IMG/VR virus record: IMGVR_UViG_3300036985_007718
Coordinates: 1 to 27,883 of that record
Reading direction: 5' to 3' (one strand)
Length of the DNA stretch: 27,883 nucleotides
Source: a virus
Shown: positions 17,036-25,523 of the stretch, piece by piece
Layout of the letters: each line of letters opens with the position of its first letter
Numbering within the stretch: the first letter of the stretch is position 1
Notes under the pieces: model-generated
The model's input: only the letters and a program-made list of their open reading frames with translations
What the model was told of the DNA's origin: nothing
Database searches by the model: none
Translations under genes and position numbers: made by a program

Positions 17036-17701
17036 TTAATAGTAAATTGCTTCTATCGTTACATTCTTTGCTGATGCAAATCCCTGCTGTGTATTGCAGT
17101 CAATAACAAGAGAAAGATTATGCCAGCCTTTAGCAAGGGATTCAACATAGCTTATAGGATAAGAGCGTCTTAATGTTAGATTCAATCCTCCCGCATTTGG
17201 TGATGCAGGTGCTGCTGAGAATTCAAGGGCGTAGGTTACTAGCTTTCTTGTTCCGTCAATGTCTATATAAATGGGATGGTCCTGCCCTACAATATTTTTG
17301 TTAAGATTTTCATCCTCAACTACTATGGCAATCCATCCATGCAAAACTACGATAGCGTCTTGCTCAAGATAGAATCTCTTTCCTGTATTTGCTATGTTGA
17401 TATATTGTGGAGATGCCGTATAGTCTTTTGACTGTTTTAGTTCTCCAGAGAAATAAGATCTATTAAATGTCTGTGTATCCCAAAAATGTGTATATATATC
17501 ACCTGTTGTAAACTGGTGATCTCTAACAACCTCGTAGTATTCACCTCGGGCTATCTCAACATAATCAACGCATTCTCCTAGAAGATCTGATTGAAGAACA
17601 TCCTTGTTAATGTATTTACGCAAAGCCTCTTGGGTTTCCTGAAGCTCTGAAGCTTGAACAGGATTTCCAGAGACGAATGTATATGGGGGTGTGAATGACA
17701 T
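17036..17701 (-). CDS. Virion appendage protein, third of three similar genes
   Basis: This 221-aa protein has a short helical N-terminal segment (about 12-45, including NPVQASELQETQEALRKYIN) followed by alternating hydrophobic strands that look like a jelly-roll or TNF-like beta-sandwich, ending VTIEAIYY. The two genes upstream (17711-18346 and 18443-19099) have the same length and layout, and the 218-aa one shares VTIEA near its C-terminus. Similar sets in phages often form head or tail fibres. No enzyme motif was seen. Start: ATG with AAGGAG about five bases upstream. The adjacent gene is 9 bases away. Confidence 0.62.
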   Translation of the reverse strand: MSFTPPYTFVSGNPVQASELQETQEALRKYINKDVLQSDLLGECVDYVEIARGEYYEVVRDHQFTTGDIYTHFWDTQTFNRSYFSGELKQSKDYTASPQYINIANTGKRFYLEQDAIVVLHGWIAIVVEDENLNKNIVGQDHPIYIDIDGTRKLVTYALEFSAAPASPNAGGLNLTLRRSYPISYVESLAKGWHNLSLVIDCNTQQGFASAKNVTIEAIYY

Positions 17702-17710
17702 ATAATCTCC

Positions 17711-18346
17711 TTAATGTCTATGAAGAAGAGCTAGCATATTAGTCTCTCTAAATGTAACGCTGTTTAAAGGATCCATAACACCAACCCTACATTGTAGCTT
17801 AGATAAGGTTATGTCCGCTCCCGAATGTATGTATATGTGAGAGAATCCAAACCTTCTATTCTTGTATTGAGATTCAGCCGCAACACCTTGCGGTCTTGCA
17901 AGAAAAGAATATCTATATTCCATGCTGTTTATGATTGTGAATCCTGCTCCTATATCCCAGAAGAAAGCCAATCGGAATTCGACAGCATCAGTAGTTGCAC
18001 CAATGGTTCCGTCTGTCATATAGATATTGCCTTGCATTCTTAGGCAATCCCCTGCTTTGATTGTTTGATTAGCAGTAATCTCCATATCGGTTCCATGGGT
18101 GATTGCCGTATAAGCAAAGAGATTATAGGTGCCTGTTGCTCCCGTTGCTTCTTCTTGTTTTTCCCACCAAATAAGAGAAGGGCCATAAGAAAAAGCAGGT
18201 GCAAGATGAGCGCGATTAACCCCACCTGTCCTTATGAAATCCTTATCAATATTTGCTGTAGCTGTAGCAATGGTGGTGTAGTCACTGTTCACCAGGGAAG
18301 GATCCACGAGGGTTCCTTCCTTTGTATTCTTAACTGTTATAGACAT
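17711..18346 (-). CDS. Virion appendage protein, second of three similar genes
   Basis: This 211-aa protein starts MSITVKNTKEGTLVDPSLVN, followed by a helical region to about 45, then a beta-rich domain (for example TDMEITANQTIKAGDCLRMQ). The overall layout matches its two neighbours. The gene starts just after a 96-base gap holding a full copy of the palindrome/box element (18384-18442), so it may have its own promoter or leader control. Start: ATG with TAGAGG five bases upstream. A receptor-binding or decoration role is plausible from context; no function can be proved here. Confidence 0.62.
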   Translation of the reverse strand: MSITVKNTKEGTLVDPSLVNSDYTTIATATANIDKDFIRTGGVNRAHLAPAFSYGPSLIWWEKQEEATGATGTYNLFAYTAITHGTDMEITANQTIKAGDCLRMQGNIYMTDGTIGATTDAVEFRLAFFWDIGAGFTIINSMEYRYSFLARPQGVAAESQYKNRRFGFSHIYIHSGADITLSKLQCRVGVMDPLNSVTFRETNMLALLHRH

Positions 18347-18383
18347 TGGTTCCTCTAGTACGTAAGGGAGGGATGGTGTTGAT

Positions 18384-18442
18384 GTACATAGTTACCCCCA
18401 AGGAATAGTGCTCTGGTACAGCACAACTACTACATGTAGTGG
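18384..18442 (-). repeat. Copy A of the palindrome-plus-box element, in a gene leader
   Basis: Bases 18427-18442 form a 16-bp near-palindrome (CTACTACATGTAGTGG, one mismatched pair), directly after the stop codon of the gene ending at 18443. After a 17-base gap that can fold as GTGCT/AGCAC, a 26-base box (18384-18409) is identical, read on the minus strand, to 27779-27804. The gene at 18346 starts downstream. The exact 26-base match and the conserved spacing rule out chance. A regulator site or phage-specific promoter is inferred. Confidence 0.7.
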
Positions 18443-19099
18443 TTACCGGCATTGGTTCACACACCAGATGAACCGGTCCTTAATAATCATGTCGGGGTAT
18501 GTCCAAGCATCGTTGTCGAATTCAGAATTCCATAATCTCCATTTAGCTTCTATAGTTACGAATTCAGAACCAACAGGAGCAGAGAAAGGAAGATCTATTG
18601 TAAAGGTTCCAGCCGGAATCAAACCAGATAAGGCTATCATTACATCATTTGCAAAGACAGCCAGTTCCCATGCTCCATTGGTTCCTTTCTCAACGCTGTT
18701 GCCAGTAAGAAGATCCGTGTAGAATGTTGCGTATTTAGTTACGCAGATAACTGCTGCGCCTTTGACCATTCCTTCTCTTGCTTCAATCTCTAGCTTGAAA
18801 TCTGATTCAATAGTATTCCAACCTTGGAAGATATTTCCCGCGCCTGCTGAGAATGTTAGATTAGATTGACGTGGTCCAACCTTATAGTGTGAGCGCACTG
18901 GCCCTTTGGTTCCATCGGTTTGATTATAAGAATAAGAAACGCAATCAACAAGGTGTGTTTCTGATACAGCTTTTAAAGGAAGGTTATGTCCATCAAGCTG
19001 GTTATTAAGGGGTTCAATACATCCTCTTACCTCTTGAACAAGGTTGTCTGCCGCATTAATGTTCCCAGATTTAAACGCTTTGGTTGTATATGTCCTCAT
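18443..19099 (-). CDS. Virion appendage protein, first of three similar genes
   Basis: This 218-aa protein has a short helical start (about 10-35, INAADNLVQEVRGCIEPLNN), then a beta-rich region with FKLEIEAREG and FVTIEAKWRLW, ending in an aromatic-rich strand. Its layout and length match the two following genes, so they may be a duplicated set or share a fold. It lies one base after the tail nozzle gene, suggesting a tail or neck appendage. Start: ATG with GAGAGG six bases upstream. No catalytic motifs are seen. Confidence 0.6.
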   Translation of the reverse strand: MRTYTTKAFKSGNINAADNLVQEVRGCIEPLNNQLDGHNLPLKAVSETHLVDCVSYSYNQTDGTKGPVRSHYKVGPRQSNLTFSAGAGNIFQGWNTIESDFKLEIEAREGMVKGAAVICVTKYATFYTDLLTGNSVEKGTNGAWELAVFANDVMIALSGLIPAGTFTIDLPFSAPVGSEFVTIEAKWRLWNSEFDNDAWTYPDMIIKDRFIWCVNQCR

Positions 19100-19100
19100 C

Positions 19101-21269
19101 TTAGCCTCTCTGGTTGATGGTTCGTTGTCCGGTTGTAGTGTAACCGAGCTTGTACATTAAGATGTGTATATAGTCAGAGGTAGCAATCTCGAATCTAAAG
19201 GATGTTGTTTGTTCAGAACCTGTGTCCCACCTGATAGCAATCATCTTGGATTTCTCCCACAAAGATGTTCCCCATACAGCAGTAGGGTTTGCAGGGCTTG
19301 TGGCGAGCGTTGACTGTGAAGACGTGGTATCATAGTAGTCAGCCTGTATCGGGGCTACAGACCCCGCTGCTGTACCAGCAAAGCCACCATCTACGAACCA
19401 GCTCAGCCCTACAGGATTATTGCCTTGAGATAAACCTTCAACGATGACATGTTCAACGGATTTCTTTATTCCATTGTCGCCCATATTTTCCCATACAGAA
19501 ACAAAGCGGCTGTTACCCCTTGCTTGATTTGATGTGGACAAGGTTATATCGGATTGTCCTGTGGAGACATATGTCCATTTCTTTCCCCAATAAGGATTGT
19601 GGGACCATACCTGAAGACCTATGCCAGGCCAGCTTGAAGCCGTTGCAGTTATAATAGACCATGTAGGATAGGTTCCAAGAATAATCCAACCAGATCCATC
19701 TGTAGCGAGCTGCGTGAATTTCATTTCTCCAGTTTCGAAATCTTCACAGTTTCTTAGGGACCATCCTTTTGTTTGGCAATGATAGACAGCTCCTCTTATG
19801 TTTTCTGTTTGACCATCAGCAGGATAGTGGCACCAGTATTCTTGTTCTCTTTCTGAGAATGTAGCTGATGCTCTTGCGAGCGCGCCAGTGGAAAGACGAC
19901 CCCATTCATCGGATAGCTGGGCTGAAATATTCTTTGCCTTATGAACAGAACCGCCAACAATACCACCATTAATAGAATAGATTCCATCTTTAGCCAAGAA
20001 GCACACGCCTACATCAGGCACATATTTGATTGTGTTTGTTGCGGTGGTTCCAACGAAAGGATCCATCGTAGAGATCTGATAGCCAGATGCCGTCTTGTTT
20101 ATAATGTCTATTGATCTTTCGCGGAATACAAGAAGAGAATTGTAGTAAGGAAACAGAGCAGTGATATGTCCGCCCTCTCTTACGCCTACATCAAAATAGT
20201 TAAAGGTAGGAAACTGTTCTGGTAGTGATTGAGAAGAATAAATAATCTTTGTAGGATGAGCTTCGCCACCAGCTAGAAACATGCAGTTATCAAAAGCAGT
20301 TGCGTATTTGTATCCGTTATCAATAGGTGCTGAAGATTGAAGATCAACAGGCGTTGTATTCAGTTCTGAATCTGGCAAGAAATCAATAAATGTTTTCGAA
20401 ACATTCTCATTGATTTGAGACACAAGATAATAGTCATCAAGCTGAGATGTTAATCCATCTTTCTTATTCTTGGTGCGGAAGATTAAACGTGCAACTGTCC
20501 CATCAGGACCAATAGCTACATCTGTAAGAATGATTCCCATCTTTCCTTCATCAGTAGTTGCATCTATAGTCCACGATACAAAGAAAGGTTCTGATAGTGG
20601 AGACATTGAACCTGTCTTAGACAAGAATGCAACACGATAGCCACAGCTATTACGGGCATCTTTAGCTCCATCCCCTACACCATAATATGTTGTCTTGGGA
20701 AAATAAACATTTGAAGATTGAGCTTCTAGGTAATGTGTTGTAACAGTATCGATTGCATTTGCTTGAGGTTGAAAGATTGTTGGTGTTGCTGGCAATCTGT
20801 TCCATCCAAAAGGTTCAATAACCTCGCGCCCCCAGAATTTAATAGGAGCGTTAACACCATTAAGAAGCAGAGCGAAATTCTTGAAAGGTGCAATCTGGGT
20901 GCCGGGGTTATCAGCCTTAGGATCAATGCGGTCGTTCTTAAGAATAACTGCTCTTGAAGAACCTAGCCCTTTATTTCCCCAATCATAACGGAGCTCATTG
21001 CCACGCTCATATAGGTAGTAAGGCTCAGATCCTTCATGTCTTTTCCAACATGCAAGGAATCTTACAGGCGAATATGTCTTCCTGAATTCAGAAATAGGTA
21101 TTGTCTCAGATGCATTTGTAGGAATGAGAGGCTCCCATCCAACCGAACTGTGCCAACCTCCATTCTCATCTTGCCTGAAATTAGATATCTCAAAAGCTCT
21201 ATTATCTTCAGGGAACAAGCTCTGATCCATACCTAGAATCGGTTTGCTTTTAGTGTAGGTGCTGTTCAT
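19101..21269 (-). CDS. Tail nozzle / stabilisation protein (P22 gp10 or T7 gp12-like)
   Basis: This 722-aa protein is a candidate for the large beta-rich ring that extends the short tail. The sequence is typical of phage stabilisation/nozzle proteins: an N-terminal segment (MNSTYTKSKPILGMDQSLFP, NFRQDENGGW), then repeated strands, with a stretch near 320-390 (KIIYSSQSLPEQFPTF and ALFPYYNSLLVFRERSIDII) that closely resembles the beta-propeller part of such proteins. The length is normal for the family. It follows the adaptor gene directly (TAAATG, no gap), and the ribosome binding site is weak, so coupling is likely. Frame intact. The family identification is from recognised patterns, not a search. 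Confidence 0.65.
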   Translation of the reverse strand: MNSTYTKSKPILGMDQSLFPEDNRAFEISNFRQDENGGWHSSVGWEPLIPTNASETIPISEFRKTYSPVRFLACWKRHEGSEPYYLYERGNELRYDWGNKGLGSSRAVILKNDRIDPKADNPGTQIAPFKNFALLLNGVNAPIKFWGREVIEPFGWNRLPATPTIFQPQANAIDTVTTHYLEAQSSNVYFPKTTYYGVGDGAKDARNSCGYRVAFLSKTGSMSPLSEPFFVSWTIDATTDEGKMGIILTDVAIGPDGTVARLIFRTKNKKDGLTSQLDDYYLVSQINENVSKTFIDFLPDSELNTTPVDLQSSAPIDNGYKYATAFDNCMFLAGGEAHPTKIIYSSQSLPEQFPTFNYFDVGVREGGHITALFPYYNSLLVFRERSIDIINKTASGYQISTMDPFVGTTATNTIKYVPDVGVCFLAKDGIYSINGGIVGGSVHKAKNISAQLSDEWGRLSTGALARASATFSEREQEYWCHYPADGQTENIRGAVYHCQTKGWSLRNCEDFETGEMKFTQLATDGSGWIILGTYPTWSIITATASSWPGIGLQVWSHNPYWGKKWTYVSTGQSDITLSTSNQARGNSRFVSVWENMGDNGIKKSVEHVIVEGLSQGNNPVGLSWFVDGGFAGTAAGSVAPIQADYYDTTSSQSTLATSPANPTAVWGTSLWEKSKMIAIRWDTGSEQTTSFRFEIATSDYIHILMYKLGYTTTGQRTINQRG

Positions 21270-22760
21270 TTAGAAGCTCGATCTACGAATGTTTGTACTA
21301 GCAAATATGGTTCTTCCCCTTCCCGCTCCAAACAGAAGAGCTCTCTGATGATTAACATCGAGACGCTCTACATATTTCTTTTCAGCAGAAAGAACATCCT
21401 GTTCAAACCGGACCCTGTACATTCCGGCTAACTGTAGGTTTCCTTTCTTTGTGAAATAATCTTCAAGAGCTTTGTATACAATAAGATCATGTAGCTCATG
21501 TGGCATCTCGGGTGCATCAGTGATAGATGCCAAACATTTGGGTCTATAAAGATAACGAAGCTCAAGCTGTTTGAAATATTCTTCAGGTGCAGTGATTGCA
21601 TCTCCATTATAAAGAGCATAAGCATATTTAGCATCATAGCTGTTAATACGAGGATAAGGTCTTACTATGTGATGATGCCCATCTACCTCTATGTAAGGAG
21701 CATTACCTGCTGACACCTGATCCAAGAATGCAATGGAAACATCTGAAGCTTCATCATCTAGAACCTTAGGTTGGTGATCATATTGTGATATGACACCATT
21801 ATTTAAGGTAACAGTTACCCATTTTGGAAGACCTAATCTTTTGCCAGTTACATGGTCGATGTTTACATTTGTAAAGAGAACCTTTTTAAGACCCTCCCAT
21901 ACATTGGGGAAGCGGTCATAGATGTTATTATAAGCCGGTGTTACTACAACCTGATCGTCATGTGTAACCGTTCTAAGATTTATCACGGGCTTATTTCCAC
22001 CACCAGCTAAAGCCTTGGCTTGAACAGTGAGCGGTTCAGATAGGGGGCCATAAAGATTTCCATTAGCTCTGAAGCACCACGCAAATTCGTACCAGGTATT
22101 AGCAGCAAGGGTACCAGTTAGGATAGCAGTAGTCGCTAGCTCTAGAAGCTTCTCACCAGAAGGAACATTAACAGGTGGTGTATGTATATAGAAATCTGCA
22201 TAAGAAGCTGTGCGGTCTTCAGCTAATGACATTTCTTCTTCACGTCTACCTAACACTGCTGAAAGGTATTGACGTTGACCTCCTACGATTGGAGCATCTC
22301 TATGGGACAAGGAACAAACCTGAACAAGATCTTCTGGTAGTTCATAGTAACGTGTCTTTATTTTCCAAGATATATCATCAATGAATGTGGTGCCGCGGAA
22401 AGGTTCAGATAGTCTTATCTCTGTATCGGAGATAACCTTAAGGATTGTGTATTCTCTACCTTGACATTCAAAGATGTTTCCTGCAAATGTAAAATCAACC
22501 AGAGATCTTATTGACCCTGAGAAGGTGACCTTCCTACTGAAATCTGTAACGGATGCATTCTTTCCTGTAAGGGTGTAATCCAAATCAGGCAAGGTATTTA
22601 TATAAGCAAGCTTCTGAGCGAACGACCATGATTTAGCCATCCATACATATTCGTATGCATCATTGATCAGGGAATCAATGTCATCCAAATGCGCTTGATT
22701 GGTTGGTTTAAAATCAGTGATGTTCTGAATTTTATTTCTAAGATCTTTGAGATTTGACAC
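21270..22760 (-). CDS. Head-to-tail adaptor (neck) protein, T7 gp11/P22 gp4-type
   Basis: This 496-aa protein connects portal to nozzle. The N-terminus (about 1-50: NKIQNITD, DIDSLINDAYEYVWMAKSWSF) and the C-terminal helical part (about 390-460: EEYFKQLELRYLYRP, PEMPHELHDLIVYKALEDYF) are typical of podovirus and siphovirus adaptors. In between, about residues 200-330 look like an inserted Ig/fibronectin-type beta-sandwich (NTWYEFAWCFRANGNLYGPL), which makes it longer than minimal adaptors. The start codon is GTG, with AGGAG six bases upstream. It is the first gene after the terminator that ends the capsid operon, so it needs its own or read-through transcription. Confidence 0.68.
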   Translation of the reverse strand: MSNLKDLRNKIQNITDFKPTNQAHLDDIDSLINDAYEYVWMAKSWSFAQKLAYINTLPDLDYTLTGKNASVTDFSRKVTFSGSIRSLVDFTFAGNIFECQGREYTILKVISDTEIRLSEPFRGTTFIDDISWKIKTRYYELPEDLVQVCSLSHRDAPIVGGQRQYLSAVLGRREEEMSLAEDRTASYADFYIHTPPVNVPSGEKLLELATTAILTGTLAANTWYEFAWCFRANGNLYGPLSEPLTVQAKALAGGGNKPVINLRTVTHDDQVVVTPAYNNIYDRFPNVWEGLKKVLFTNVNIDHVTGKRLGLPKWVTVTLNNGVISQYDHQPKVLDDEASDVSIAFLDQVSAGNAPYIEVDGHHHIVRPYPRINSYDAKYAYALYNGDAITAPEEYFKQLELRYLYRPKCLASITDAPEMPHELHDLIVYKALEDYFTKKGNLQLAGMYRVRFEQDVLSAEKKYVERLDVNHQRALLFGAGRGRTIFASTNIRRSSF

Positions 22761-22799
22761 GCTTGTCTCCTGTATCTATGTGACTGGCTGTTGTTCCGG

Positions 22800-22840
22800 C
22801 AAAAAGAAAAAGCCCGCTCTCCGATGAAAGAGAGCGAGCC
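22800..22840 (-). terminator. Intrinsic terminator after the capsid genes
   Basis: Read on the minus strand, a 10-bp stem (22830-22839 pairing with 22812-22821, one G-U) with an 8-base loop is followed by TTTTTCTTTTT. It lies right after the cement gene (ends 22860), separating the capsid pair from the adaptor and tail genes. Partial read-through would leave capsid protein far more abundant than tail proteins. Confidence 0.8.
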
Positions 22841-22859
22841 TAGCTTTATCTTCTAAAGA

Positions 22860-23285
22860 TTAGAACCGTGGGAGCACGATACATTCGGATGAACCAGCTG
22901 CGGCAGCAGTGAGAGCAATACCGCAGAAGGAGATGTCACCAGTTGCAGCAGGGTCACCAACACCGTCAGCAGTTACGATAACCAGGAGGTCACCAGCAGC
23001 AGTACCTGCATCGACAGTTGCCTTAGCTACGTATCCTGCGATACAAACCTTTACAGCAGCCCCAGATACCACAGTCTCAAGAGCAACACCACAAACGAGA
23101 GGTGCACCAAGAGCAACCTTGACACATTTCTTTACGTAAAGAACCTTGTCAGTTCCGGTTTTTGAAATGTCAAAAGACACCCAGTCACCAGCAGTTACAG
23201 TTCCACTAGCAAGAAAGACCTCTGTCTCTGAGCGTTGTACCGCTGAGATACCCGAATCAAGCCGTTGAATATTTCTAGAATTCAT
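22860..23285 (-). CDS. Capsid cement / decoration protein (DUF2190-like)
   Basis: This 141-aa protein has the signature of capsid cement proteins: repeated small beta-strands with many Val, Ala and Gly, such as VTAGDWVSFDI, ALGAPLVCGVALETVV and GTAAGDLLVIVTADG. It probably sits on the outside of the capsid and stabilises it after expansion. It lies 33 bases downstream of the major capsid gene and ends just before the terminator, so it is made in similar amounts. Start: ATG with AGAGG about seven bases upstream. A DUF2190-type assignment is from recognised pattern. Confidence 0.68.
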   Translation of the reverse strand: MNSRNIQRLDSGISAVQRSETEVFLASGTVTAGDWVSFDISKTGTDKVLYVKKCVKVALGAPLVCGVALETVVSGAAVKVCIAGYVAKATVDAGTAAGDLLVIVTADGVGDPAATGDISFCGIALTAAAAGSSECIVLPRF

Positions 23286-23318
23286 ATTATATTTTCCTCT
23301 TTTATTTGATTGTTAAGA

Positions 23319-24335
23319 TTATGCGTCTGCGTTGGTAAGAACACCGAGAGAACCCAAATGGATACCAGCGAGCTGAGCCATTAGTTGGATCTGCCAGGTA
23401 TCAGTTGCATAACCAAGAGCACGACCACGCTCGACAAGAGCGAAGCGACCGTCGCTGTGGAAATACAGTTTGACGCCTGCGAAATTGAGGAAATACATCG
23501 AGAAGATATCTTCAGCTGCACGACCACCAACTGTCATTGCAAGATCAGAAACTACAGGAGCTCCACCAAACATGAGGGACATACGTCCACCGTCTAGCTC
23601 GTCACCTGAGACGTATCTTTCATTAACAAATAGGGTTGCTTTGTAGAGACGGAAGGCTGCTTCTGAAGCAATGACCACGTCGATTGGCTTTGGGCCCTGG
23701 TGAACTGAAAGGATCTGGGTGTGGATTGAATCCATTCCAGTCTTACCGTTCGCTGCGAATGCGCCAGCGCCAGAAGCCCAAGCATTAGTCCAGCCTGGGA
23801 TGTTGTAGGTTGCTTTGCTAAGCCCACCGACAACGTTGTTTTGTGAAGCCTTTAATCCGCCTTCGAGGAAACCAGTTCCAGCAGTAGCAACGGTTCCACC
23901 GTATAGGGTCTCAAGACCTGAACCAGCTAAAGAACCATTAAGGATTTGACCGTTAAGATCGCGACCCATTTTGTCCATAGCGGATTTTACGTGTGCAGAA
24001 TATAGGTCGATGATTGCCCGCTCACCACTGTTCTCAAGCTTGCGCTTGGCTGATAGTGCAACAGGTGCAGTCCAGAAAGCCCAAGGAAATTCTGCGTAGT
24101 TCAGAACGTCTTGAATGGTTTCGTTGGTGGGCTCATAGCCATCGGTGTGGTAGGTAACAAGGGAATGGTCCTTAACAGCAACAGGAACCTGAATCTTGGA
24201 ACCGCCATCAAGCTCAACTATTCCAGATGCTTTGTCTGCGTAGTCGAGGAATGCGTGCCGGCGCTTTAGGGCTTCAGTCTCTTGCTCAAGGATGTATTGT
24301 AGTGTTGACGCAATTACGTCAGTAGAAACGCTCAT
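23319..24335 (-). CDS. Major capsid protein (HK97-fold)
   Basis: This 338-aa protein is the likely shell subunit. It begins MSVSTDVIASTLQYILEQET, contains an N-arm/E-loop-like region with beta strands, a Gly/Ala-rich middle (about 150-200) and a C-terminal half with FVNERYVSGDELDGGRMSLMFGGAPVVSD, all typical of P22-type and related HK97-fold major capsid proteins. Length fits. The cement protein gene follows. Start: ATG with GGAG about eight bases upstream. The scaffold and portal are not adjacent but about 20 kb away. No sign of frameshift or truncation. Confidence 0.85.
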   Translation of the reverse strand: MSVSTDVIASTLQYILEQETEALKRRHAFLDYADKASGIVELDGGSKIQVPVAVKDHSLVTYHTDGYEPTNETIQDVLNYAEFPWAFWTAPVALSAKRKLENSGERAIIDLYSAHVKSAMDKMGRDLNGQILNGSLAGSGLETLYGGTVATAGTGFLEGGLKASQNNVVGGLSKATYNIPGWTNAWASGAGAFAANGKTGMDSIHTQILSVHQGPKPIDVVIASEAAFRLYKATLFVNERYVSGDELDGGRMSLMFGGAPVVSDLAMTVGGRAAEDIFSMYFLNFAGVKLYFHSDGRFALVERGRALGYATDTWQIQLMAQLAGIHLGSLGVLTNADA

Positions 24336-24462
24336 TGTAATATCTCCAATTAAAAAATGTTATTTGTCTCATTCCCTGTTGAAGGACCTAAAGGGTATCC
24401 GTAGAATCTTTTAGGATTACAAAGGCCGGGGGATGTTGCGCCGTCGTATATTGGTCTGTAGG

Positions 24463-24490
24463 TTGTTACCTTAATATGGTAATATATTTT
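24463..24490 (+). promoter_or_regulatory. Possible promoter/operator for the plus-strand island
   Basis: TTGTTA (24463-24468), a 16-base spacer and TATTTT (24485-24490) give a weak sigma70-like promoter 22 bases before the endonuclease VII start. An inverted repeat TTACC-N7-GGTAA (24466-24482) overlaps the spacer, a typical repressor site position. In the rest of the 176-base gap 24336-24511 I see a 6-bp inverted repeat (CCTAAA/TTTAGG) and no convincing minus-strand promoter for the capsid gene. Confidence 0.35.
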
Positions 24491-24511
24491 CATAAGATTA
24501 ACGAGGATTCA

Positions 24512-24916
24512 ATGAAGACGTGCACAAAATGTGAAGAAGAAAAGGACAGCCTTTCTTTCTATGCTAACCGGAACCTATGCAAGATATGCATGAATAGAAG
24601 ATCTGCCGAACATGCTTCCAAGAATAAGGAGGCAACTGCGACACATAAACGCGTCTCATCTTTTAAGATCAAATATGGAATAACTATTTCGGAATATGAT
24701 TTATTGTTCAAGGAACAAGAAGGAGCTTGCGCTATCTGTAAGACACATCAATCAACACAACCGATTGCTTTGGCTGTGGACCATTGCCATACTACAGGCA
24801 AGGTAAGAGGTCTTCTATGTGGTAAATGTAATAGAGGCATTGGACTATTCGAAGACCGTGAAGATATTCTAGTATCGGCAATTCATTATTTAAAGGAGAG
24901 GAAAGATGTCAACTGA
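24512..24916 (+). CDS. Recombination endonuclease VII-like protein
   Basis: This 134-aa nuclease matches the endonuclease VII family, which cuts Holliday junctions and branched DNA and clears DNA for packaging. Seen: an N-terminal zinc ribbon (C4/C7 and C23/C26), then the core, with C73/C76 (CAIC) and C103/C106 (CGKC) as zinc ligands around the DHCH-TTGKVRGLLC catalytic segment (D90, H91, H93; N107). I chose the ATG at 24512, with GAGG five bases upstream, over one at 24476 that lacks a binding site. The last 11 bases overlap the endolysin gene, so the two are co-expressed. Together with RusA, the phage has two different junction nucleases. Confidence 0.86.
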   Translation: MKTCTKCEEEKDSLSFYANRNLCKICMNRRSAEHASKNKEATATHKRVSSFKIKYGITISEYDLLFKEQEGACAICKTHQSTQPIALAVDHCHTTGKVRGLLCGKCNRGIGLFEDREDILVSAIHYLKERKDVN

Positions 24917-25421
24917 TTTTGAGAAAGCATTAGGTTTAGTATTACGCTATGAAGGTGGCTATGTCAATAACCCAGCAGATAGGGGTGGTGCTACGAACAA
25001 AGGTATAACACAGAAGACCTATGATAACTATCGGATAAAAGCTAGGAGACCTGTTCTCTCTGTTAAAGAGATAGAAGATGGGGAGGTATCCACCATCTAC
25101 TATATGAACTACTGGTGTGAATCTTCCTGTGATAAGATTCCATCACCGCTTAGTATTCTTGTGTTTGATTTTGCTGTTAATAGTGGACCATCAAGAGCAA
25201 TCAAATATCTTCAGCGTTTACTGAATCTAAAGGATGATGGTATCGTTGGACCTAAGACCCTTGCTGCTGTTGGAGCTGTAGAAGATTTACAAGATTTCTG
25301 CTCTGACTATCTTGATCTTCGCGATGATCTGTTTGCGGGTATAGTTGCCCATGATTCTACCCAAAAGATATTCCTTAAGGGATGGTTAGCCCGAACCAAA
25401 TCCTTAAGATCCATTATATAG
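24906..25421 (+). CDS. GH108 endolysin (peptidoglycan muramidase)
   Basis: This 171-aa protein belongs to glycoside hydrolase family 108. Seen: the N-terminal active-site motif with catalytic E16 (YEGGYVNNPADRGGATNKGI), and a C-terminal peptidoglycan-binding module (about 81-122: FDFAVNSGPSRAIKYLQ, DDGIVGPKTL). It cleaves the sugar backbone of the cell wall to release progeny. No signal peptide or membrane segment is seen, so export probably needs a holin, for which the 51-aa membrane protein just beyond the terminator is a candidate. Start: ATG with AGGAGAGG just upstream, overlapping the previous gene by 11 bases. Length is normal for the family. Confidence 0.92.
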   Translation: MSTDFEKALGLVLRYEGGYVNNPADRGGATNKGITQKTYDNYRIKARRPVLSVKEIEDGEVSTIYYMNYWCESSCDKIPSPLSILVFDFAVNSGPSRAIKYLQRLLNLKDDGIVGPKTLAAVGAVEDLQDFCSDYLDLRDDLFAGIVAHDSTQKIFLKGWLARTKSLRSII

Positions 25422-25450
25422 CAGCTACATACTGGTTCTTCCGGAAGAAG

Positions 25451-25495
25451 AAAAGAAAAAGGTACGTTCTTATTAGACACGTACCTTTCTTCTAT
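25451..25495. terminator. Two-way intrinsic terminator between convergent genes
   Basis: A perfect 10-bp stem (25458-25467 with 25479-25488, AAAGGTACGT/ACGTACCTTT) with an 11-base loop is flanked by TTTCTTCT on the right and, on the other strand, TTTTTCTTTTC. It can stop the plus-strand endolysin transcript and the minus-strand transcript from the 51-aa gene. So the capsid operon cannot simply be a continuation of the upstream minus genes. Confidence 0.82.
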
Positions 25496-25523
25496 CTGGG
25501 GTTTAGGTTCCTTTAAGGCTACA

